The notes beneath the pieces were generated by a model. That model did no database searches, was not told the origin of the DNA, and saw only the letters and a list, made by a program, of their open reading frames with translations. A stretch of 64,000 nt of DNA. Source: Georgenia sp. TF02-10. Its GTDB lineage: Bacteria; Actinomycetota; Actinomycetes; Actinomycetales; Actinomycetaceae. The position numbers and the translations under genes were made by a program. Below, in pieces: positions 58,889 through 64,000 of this stretch; the stretch's first letter is position 1; each line of letters begins with the position of its first letter. Location: NCBI RefSeq assembly GCF_022759505.1, contig NZ_CP094289.1, positions 1,426,001 through 1,490,000 of the forward strand. The letters run 5' to 3'.

Positions 58889-60067
58889 GTGAGCGCACCC
58901 ATCAACCTCGGCATGCCGACCGTCAAGGAGCCGCCGCCCGTGCTGGCTCCCCGGCGCCAGACCCGCAAGATCCGGGTCGGCCCGGTCGAGGTCGGGGGGG
59001 ACGCGCCGGTCTCCGTGCAGTCCATGACCACCACGAAGACGCACGACATCAACGCCACCCTCCAGCAGATCGCCGAGCTCACCGCCGCCGGCTGCGACAT
59101 CGTCCGGGTCGCCTGCCCCACGGACAAGGACGCCGAGGCGCTGCCGATCATCGCCAAGAAGTCCCAGATCCCGGTGATCGCGGACATCCACTTCCAGCCC
59201 AAGTACGTCTTCGCCGCCATCGAGGCGGGCTGCGGCGGCGTCCGGGTCAACCCGGGCAACATCCGCAAGTTCGACGACAAGGTCAAGGAGATCGCCCGCG
59301 CGGCCTCCGACGCCGGGGTCTCGCTGCGGATCGGCGTCAACGCCGGGTCGCTGGACCCGCGGCTGCTGCAGAAGCACGGCAAGGCCACCGCCGAGGCGCT
59401 GGTGGAGTCCGCGGTGTGGGAGGCCTCGCTGTTCGAGGAGCACGACTTCCACGACTTCAAGATTTCCGTCAAGCACCACGACCCAGTGGTGATGGTGCAG
59501 GCCTACCAGCAGCTCGCCGCCCGCGGGGACTGGCCGCTGCACCTGGGCGTGACCGAGGCCGGCCCCGCCTTCCAGGGCACCGTCAAGTCCGCGACCGCCT
59601 TCGGGGCGCTGCTGTCCCAGGGCATCGGGGACACCATCCGGGTCTCCCTCTCCGCCCCGCCGGTGGAGGAGGTCAAGGTCGGCAACCAGATCCTGGAGTC
59701 GCTGAACTTGCGCCCGCGCAAGCTCGAGATCGTCTCCTGCCCCTCCTGCGGGCGGGCCCAGGTGGACGTCTACGAGCTGGCCGACTCCGTCACCGCCGGC
59801 CTGGAGGGCCTCACCGTCCCGCTCCGGGTGGCGGTCATGGGCTGCGTCGTCAACGGCCCGGGGGAGGCCCGCGAGGCGGACCTCGGGGTGGCGTCCGGCA
59901 ACGGCAAGGGCCAGATCTTCGTCCGCGGCGAGGTGATCAAGACCGTCCCGGAGGAGCAGATCGTCGAGACGCTGATCGCCGAGGCCAACCGGCTGGCCGG
60001 GGAGATGGGCCTTCCCGACGGCGACGCCGCCCGGGCCGGTGCCTCACCGGTCGTCACGGTCGGCTGA
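58889..60067 (+). CDS. ispG: 4-hydroxy-3-methylbut-2-en-1-yl diphosphate synthase (flavodoxin)
   Basis: Iron-sulfur enzyme of the MEP pathway. It has 392 residues. The TIM barrel contains [20 protein letters not shown] and [20 protein letters not shown]. The 4Fe-4S ligands are Cys in [14 protein letters not shown] (CxxC) and [18 protein letters not shown]. The start follows the leaderless promoter. It is followed after six bases by a GNAT gene. Confidence 0.96.
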   Translation: MSAPINLGMPTVKEPPPVLAPRRQTRKIRVGPVEVGGDAPVSVQSMTTTKTHDINATLQQIAELTAAGCDIVRVACPTDKDAEALPIIAKKSQIPVIADIHFQPKYVFAAIEAGCGGVRVNPGNIRKFDDKVKEIARAASDAGVSLRIGVNAGSLDPRLLQKHGKATAEALVESAVWEASLFEEHDFHDFKISVKHHDPVVMVQAYQQLAARGDWPLHLGVTEAGPAFQGTVKSATAFGALLSQGIGDTIRVSLSAPPVEEVKVGNQILESLNLRPRKLEIVSCPSCGRAQVDVYELADSVTAGLEGLTVPLRVAVMGCVVNGPGEAREADLGVASGNGKGQIFVRGEVIKTVPEEQIVETLIAEANRLAGEMGLPDGDAARAGASPVVTVG

Positions 60068-60073
60068 GCGAGC

Positions 60074-60934
60074 GTGGCGCTGTGGCGCCGGCAGGACCCG
60101 GCGGTGCGCAGCCTCGGCGGCGCGGACCGGGCGGCCGCCCTGGAGCTGTGCCGGCGTGACCCGGTCGGCGCGGTGCTCGCCGCCGTCCAGGTCGAGGCCC
60201 TCGGCCAGCCCGCCCCGCCCGGCACGGCCCTGCTCGGGGTGGTCGACGGCGACCGGCTCGACGCGCTGTGCTGGGCCGGGTCCAATCTCGTGCCCGTCGG
60301 GGTGCGCGGGGCCGCGGCGGACGTGCTGGCCGAGCACCTGCTCCGGCGCAGCCGCCGGTGCTCCTCCATCGTCGGCCCCGCCGACCAGGTGCTGGAGCTG
60401 TGGGACCTGCTCGCCGCCACCTGGAGCCGGCCCCGGGAGGTCCGCGCCGACCAGCCCTCGATGGTCCTCGACGGCGACCCGGCGGTGCCCGCCGACCCCG
60501 AGGTCCGGCTCGGCGCCCCCGCGGACCTGCCGCACGTGCTGCCGGCCTCGGTGGCCATGTTCACCGAGGAGGTGGGCTACGACCCGACGGTGACCGGCGG
60601 GGCGTACGCGGCGCGGGTGGCCGAGCTCCTCGCCGCCGGGCGCACCTACCTGCGGGTGGAGACCGCCGCGGACGGCACCCCCGAGGTGGTCTTCAAGGCC
60701 GACGTCGGCGCGCTCGCCGTCGGCGTGGCCCAGGTGCAGGGCGTGTGGGTGCATCCCGAGCGGCGTGGGGCCGGGCTCGGCGCGGCCGGCATGGCGGCCG
60801 TGGTCGCCGACGTCCGGCGCCGGCTCGCCCCCACGGTCTCCCTCTACGTCAACCGCTACAACACCCCCGCGCTCGCGGCGTACCGCCGGGTGGGGTTCCG
60901 CGAGGTCGGCAGCTACGCCACCGTGCTGTTCTGA
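60074..60934 (+). CDS. DUF4081-containing GNAT acetyltransferase
   Basis: A 286-residue protein with an N-terminal DUF4081 domain (about 1-140, RRDPVGAVLAAVQVEALG) and a C-terminal GNAT domain. The GNAT domain has the acetyl-CoA loop VWVHPERRGAGLGAAGMAAV and YVNRYNTPALAAYRRVGF. This family follows ispG in many actinobacteria. Acceptor is unknown. Confidence 0.88.
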   Translation: MALWRRQDPAVRSLGGADRAAALELCRRDPVGAVLAAVQVEALGQPAPPGTALLGVVDGDRLDALCWAGSNLVPVGVRGAAADVLAEHLLRRSRRCSSIVGPADQVLELWDLLAATWSRPREVRADQPSMVLDGDPAVPADPEVRLGAPADLPHVLPASVAMFTEEVGYDPTVTGGAYAARVAELLAAGRTYLRVETAADGTPEVVFKADVGALAVGVAQVQGVWVHPERRGAGLGAAGMAAVVADVRRRLAPTVSLYVNRYNTPALAAYRRVGFREVGSYATVLF

Positions 60935-60983
60935 CGCCGGGCCGGGCCGGTGGCCGCTCGACGCCGCCCGGGCCGGGCCGCCG

Positions 60984-61083
60984 TCGCCGGCACGGAGCAA
61001 GCCCGGCCGCCTCGCCGGCACGGAACGAGCCCCGGCCGCCGTCGCCGGCACGGAACAAGCCCGGCCGCCGTCGCCGGTGCGGG
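60984..61083. repeat. Intergenic minisatellite, about 29 bp period
   Basis: Four imperfect units beginning at tcgccgg(c/t) (60984, 61012, 61042 and 61071). The first three carry CACGGA-AC-AGCCC-type cores and the fourth is partial. The array ends just before the promoter of the next GNAT gene. Confidence 0.85.
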
Positions 61084-61093
61084 CCGGCCGTGC

Positions 61094-61099
61094 CAGGGT
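61094..61099 (+). promoter_or_regulatory. Leaderless -10 (CAGGGT) for the second GNAT gene
   Basis: CAGGGT, six bases, ATG 61106. Confidence 0.4.
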
Positions 61100-61105
61100 G
61101 GCCGC

Positions 61106-61678
61106 ATGGTGATCGAGGTGCGTCCGGCGACGGTGTTCGCGGACGTGCGCACGATGGTCGGGCCCAAGCGGCCGGACGCGAACGTCTGCTGGTGCCTGAG
61201 CTACCGCCTGCCGGCGAAGGAGAACCGCGAGCTGAGCGGGCCCGCGCGGGCCGAGCGCGTCCGGGAGCTGGTGGCGCAGGACCCGCCGCCCGGCGTGCTC
61301 GCCTACGACGGCGAGGAGGTCGTCGGCTGGGCGGCGGTGCACCCGCGCGCCGGCACGAGCTTCGCCCGGAACCGCAGGATCCCCCGGGTCGGGGACGTCG
61401 AGCCGTGGTCGGTGTGGTGCATCCGGGTACGGCCCGGGCACCGCAGCACGGGGATCTCGCACCACCTGCTCGACGGCGCCGTCGCCTTCGCCCGGGCGAA
61501 CGGTGCGCTCGCCGTCGAGGGGTACCCGGTCGACAACCAGGGCCAGAAGGTCGACCTGACGATGGCCTACGTCGGGACCCGGCGGCTGTTCGAGCGGGCC
61601 GGGTTCACCAAGGCGGCCGACACCCAGTCCGTGCTGAACGGCTTCCCGCGCGTGCTGATGTGGCGCGACCTGCGCTGA
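61106..61678 (+). CDS. GNAT-family acetyltransferase
   Basis: A 190-residue single-domain acetyltransferase. Visible blocks are VCWCLSYRLPAKENRELSG near the N-terminus, VGWAAVHPR, CIRVRPGHRSTGISHHLLDG (acetyl-CoA loop), and GTRRLFERAGFTKAAD. The substrate is unknown. It ends convergently with the DNA glycosylase gene; the two stops lie inside one shared hairpin. Confidence 0.85.
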   Translation: MVIEVRPATVFADVRTMVGPKRPDANVCWCLSYRLPAKENRELSGPARAERVRELVAQDPPPGVLAYDGEEVVGWAAVHPRAGTSFARNRRIPRVGDVEPWSVWCIRVRPGHRSTGISHHLLDGAVAFARANGALAVEGYPVDNQGQKVDLTMAYVGTRRLFERAGFTKAADTQSVLNGFPRVLMWRDLR

Positions 61679-61710
61679 GCGGGCGCACGCCGCGAGCGGC
61701 GGCTCAGCGC
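61672..61710. terminator. Bidirectional terminator overlapping two stop codons
   Basis: Arms GCGCTGAGC (61672-61680) and GCTCAGCGC (61702-61710) are perfect complements. The inner stem CGCCG/CGGCG closes a CGAG loop. The left arm contains the GNAT TGA and the right arm the glycosylase stop. Confidence 0.7.
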
Positions 61711-62654
61711 AGCAGCCTGGACATCCGCCGGTCGGCCAGGACCTTCCCCTCGGTCTGGCAGGTCGGGCAGTACTGCAGGGCCGAGTCGGCGAAGGACACC
61801 TCCCGCACCGTGTCCCCGCACACCGGGCACGGCTGCCCGGTGCGCCCGTGCACGCGCATGCCGCGCCGCTTGGCGTCCTTGAGATCCGCGGCCGGGCGGC
61901 CGGCCGCCGCCGCCACGGCGGCCCGGAGCACCTCGCCGATGGCCGTGTGCAGCCGCGCCGAGGCGTCGTCATCGAAGGTGCGGGTGAGGGCGAACGGGCT
62001 CATCCGGGCGGCGTGCAGGATCTCGTCGGAGTAGGCGTTGCCGATGCCGGCGATCACCGACTGGTCCCGCAGCAGCCCCTTGACCTGCTGGTTCCGGGCC
62101 GCCAGCAGCGCCCGCAGCCGCTCCAGGGTCAGGTCGGCCGGCTCGACGCCGAGCGTCGCCACCGCCGGAACGTCCGCCGGCCGGGCCACCACGTGGACGG
62201 CGAGGCGCTTGCGCGTCCCGGCCTCGGTGAGGTCGAAGCCGGCGCCGTCGTCCAGCCGGACCCGCAGGGCGATCGGGGAGCGGCCGGGCCGCAGGGCGGT
62301 GGCGGGGACGGCGTCGTACCACCGCAGCCAGCCGGCCTTGGCCAGGTGGACGAGCAGGTGCAGCTCTGCCGGCTCGGGCTCGTCGTCGCCGGGCGGCCCA
62401 GGCTCGTCGCCGGCCGGCCCAGGCTCGTCGCCGGCCGCCGCCCCGCCGGCTGGCTGCCCGGGCCCGGTCACCAGGTCGAGCCACTTGCCGTGCCGGGCCA
62501 CGTCCGTCACCCGCCGCCCGGCCAGCGCGGTGGGCGCGGGGGAGAAGGTCTTCAGCGCGCTGACCGCGCCGACCTCCACGGCGCTGACGGCACGCCCCAC
62601 GGCCCGCTCGCGCAGGAACTGGGCGAGCCCCTCGACCTCCGGCATCTCGGGCAC
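61704..62654 (-). CDS. Fpg/Nei-family DNA glycosylase
   Basis: Bifunctional base-excision glycosylase/AP lyase. It has 316 residues from GTG 62654, giving [20 protein letters not shown], where Pro2 is the expected Schiff-base nucleophile and Glu3/Glu6 are conserved. The H2TH region lies around [20 protein letters not shown]. The C-terminal zinc finger is intact: CPVC near residue 283 and CPTC near 302. A Gly/Asp/Pro-rich GDEPGP repeat insertion lies near residues 67-90. Whether it prefers oxidised purines or pyrimidines is not clear. Confidence 0.92.
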   Translation of the reverse strand: MPEMPEVEGLAQFLRERAVGRAVSAVEVGAVSALKTFSPAPTALAGRRVTDVARHGKWLDLVTGPGQPAGGAAAGDEPGPAGDEPGPPGDDEPEPAELHLLVHLAKAGWLRWYDAVPATALRPGRSPIALRVRLDDGAGFDLTEAGTRKRLAVHVVARPADVPAVATLGVEPADLTLERLRALLAARNQQVKGLLRDQSVIAGIGNAYSDEILHAARMSPFALTRTFDDDASARLHTAIGEVLRAAVAAAAGRPAADLKDAKRRGMRVHGRTGQPCPVCGDTVREVSFADSALQYCPTCQTEGKVLADRRMSRLLR

Positions 62655-62660
62655 GGGTCC

Positions 62661-62666
62661 ATCCTG
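62661..62666 (-). promoter_or_regulatory. Leaderless -10 (CAGGAT) for the DNA glycosylase
   Basis: Reverse-strand CAGGAT, six bases, GTG 62654. The hexamer is the same as proposed for the PfkB kinase. Confidence 0.5.
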
Positions 62667-62723
62667 GCGCACCTCCCGGCACCGGCGCACCCACCGGGGC
62701 GGGGGTACCGGCGGGGCGGCCAC

Positions 62724-62729
62724 TAGGCT
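62724..62729 (+). promoter_or_regulatory. Leaderless -10 (TAGGCT) for proS
   Basis: TAGGCT, seven bases, GTG 62737. The hexamer is the same as at smc. Confidence 0.5.
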
Positions 62730-62736
62730 GATCGCC

Positions 62737-64000
62737 GTGCTGCTGAAGATGTCGTCCCTGTTCGTGCGGACCCTCCGGGAGGACCCCGCCGAGGCCGAGG
62801 TCGCCTCCCACCGGCTCCTGGTCCGCGCCGGGTACATCCGCCGCGCCGCCCCGGGGATCTACACCTGGCTGCCGCTCGGGCTGAAGGTGCTGGCCAAGGT
62901 CGAGCGGATCGTCCGCGAGGAGATGGACGCCATCGGCGCGCAGGAGGTCCACTTCCCCGCGCTGCTGCCCAAGGAGCCCTACGAGGCCACCGGACGGTGG
63001 ACGGAGTACGGGCCCAACATCTTCCGGCTGCGGGACCGCAAGGACGCCGAGTACCTCCTCGCCCCGACCCACGAGGAGATGTTCACCCTGCTGGTCAAGG
63101 ACCTGTACTCCTCCTACAAGGACCTCCCGCTCGCCCTGTACCAGGTCCAGACCAAGTACCGGGACGAGGCCCGCCCCCGGGCCGGGCTGCTGCGCGGCCG
63201 GGAGTTCATCATGAAGGACGCCTACTCCTTCGACGTCGACGACGCCGGCCTGGAGCGCTCCTACGGCCTGCAGCGGCAGGCCTACCAGCGCATCTTCGAG
63301 CGGCTCGGGCTGGAGTACGTCATCGTCAGGGCGATGAGCGGGGCCATGGGCGGGTCCATGAGCGAGGAGTTCCTGCACCCCACCCCGGTCGGGGAGGACA
63401 CCTTCGTCCGCTCCCCGGGCGGGTACGCCGCCAACGTCGAGGCCGTCGCCACCCCGGTGCCCGAGGCCGTCGACGCCGCCGGCCTGCCCCCGGCCGAGGT
63501 GCTCGACACCCCCGGCTCGACGACGATCGAGACCCTCGTCGCCCAGGCCAACCGGCTCCACCCCCGGCCGGACCGGCCGTGGACCGCCGCGGACACCCTG
63601 AAGAACGTCGTGCTCGCGCTCACCCACCCCGACGGCGCCCGGGAGATCGTCGTCGTCGGCCTCCCCGGGGACCGGGAGGTGGACCTCAAGCGGCTCCAGG
63701 CCGCCGTCGAGCCGGCCGAGGTCGAGCCCGCCACCGAGGCCGACCTGGCCGCCCGGCCCGAGCTGGTCAAGGGGTACATCGGCCCCGCCGTGCTCGGCCC
63801 GAACGGCGCCGCCCGGACCTACGACGACGACGGCCGGCTCACCGGCGGGGCGGTGCGCTACCTGCTGGACCCGCGCGTTGTGCCCGGCACCGCCTGGGTG
63901 ACCGGCGCCGACGCGGAGGGCAAGCACGTCTTCGGCCTGGTCGCGGGCCGGGACTTCACCGCCGACGGCACCATCGAGGCCGCCGAGGTCCGCGCCGGCG
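62737..64000 (+). CDS. proS: Proline--tRNA ligase, C-terminus cut by window edge
   Basis: Class II synthetase charging tRNA-Pro. About 421 residues are visible. The start GTG 62737 gives [20 protein letters not shown]. Motif 1 region is [20 protein letters not shown], and motif 2 is [20 protein letters not shown] followed by IMKDAYSF. The bacterial-type YbaK-like editing insertion begins near residue 230. The frame remains open at base 64000; motif 3 and the anticodon-binding domain lie beyond. Confidence 0.95.
   Translation, partial: MLLKMSSLFVRTLREDPAEAEVASHRLLVRAGYIRRAAPGIYTWLPLGLKVLAKVERIVREEMDAIGAQEVHFPALLPKEPYEATGRWTEYGPNIFRLRDRKDAEYLLAPTHEEMFTLLVKDLYSSYKDLPLALYQVQTKYRDEARPRAGLLRGREFIMKDAYSFDVDDAGLERSYGLQRQAYQRIFERLGLEYVIVRAMSGAMGGSMSEEFLHPTPVGEDTFVRSPGGYAANVEAVATPVPEAVDAAGLPPAEVLDTPGSTTIETLVAQANRLHPRPDRPWTAADTLKNVVLALTHPDGAREIVVVGLPGDREVDLKRLQAAVEPAEVEPATEADLAARPELVKGYIGPAVLGPNGAARTYDDDGRLTGGAVRYLLDPRVVPGTAWVTGADAEGKHVFGLVAGRDFTADGTIEAAEVRAG

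Overview
The window is chromosomal DNA of a very GC-rich actinobacterium, most likely a member of the Micrococcales (Cellulomonas, Georgenia or Beutenbergia-like; this placement is inference from gene order and protein character, not from a marker-gene search). Supporting signs are the frequent GTG starts, 4-bp GTGA/ATGA overlaps, leaderless promoters, the actinobacterial families DUF4233, DUF2469 and DUF4081-GNAT, and gene blocks such as ftsY-amtB-glnB-ffh-rpsP-khpA-rimM-trmD-rplS-lepB-rnhB-DUF2469-yraN-comM-dprA-xer-M23-rpsB-tsf-pyrH-frr-cdsA-rlmN-dxr-rseP-ispG. Most of the window is housekeeping; the first 13 kb and a few inserts are accessory.

1-3.5 kb: a divergent sugar pair (PfkB kinase, GH4 glycosidase) whose shared promoter region is duplicated as a 41-bp tandem repeat. 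It is followed by a small graveyard of mobile or defence genes: a frameshifted vapC toxin, the tail of a type I restriction hsdS, a headless mntA nucleotidyltransferase and a hepT-like HEPN gene with an altered catalytic motif.

3.5-13.8 kb: a cupin, then genes pointing to coenzyme F420: an F420-dependent LLM oxidoreductase overlapping cofE, an ECF sigma/anti-sigma pair, and a three-gene ABC importer resembling the proposed F420-0 uptake cassette. Together they suggest salvage of tail-less F420 followed by glutamylation inside the cell. An orphan AbrB-type protein, a secreted endonuclease/exonuclease/phosphatase-fold protein and proC follow.

13.8-31.5 kb: ileS behind a T-box leader with an ATC specifier, folC with a long acidic N-terminal extension, an inserted PTS-dependent dihydroxyacetone kinase operon (dhaKLM), DUF4233, map (inverted), ndk, smc, ftsY, amtB and glnB. 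glnD, the usual partner of amtB-glnB in actinobacteria, is absent from this position.

31.8-64 kb: ffh, an amidohydrolase, an NhaA antiporter fused to a cysteine-less DsbA-like domain, ribosomal protein and ribosome/tRNA modification genes (including a TrmD-GNAT fusion), signal peptidase, DNA-processing genes, the translation-factor cluster, the lipid and isoprenoid genes cdsA, dxr and ispG with rseP, two acetyltransferases, an Fpg/Nei glycosylase, and proS running off the window end.

Two genome-wide habits stand out: many genes with a TANNNT-like -10 element six to eight bases before a GTG/ATG start (leaderless transcripts), and several unrelated intergenic minisatellites with about a 30-bp period. 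I saw no tRNA, rRNA, CRISPR array, insertion sequence or prophage.
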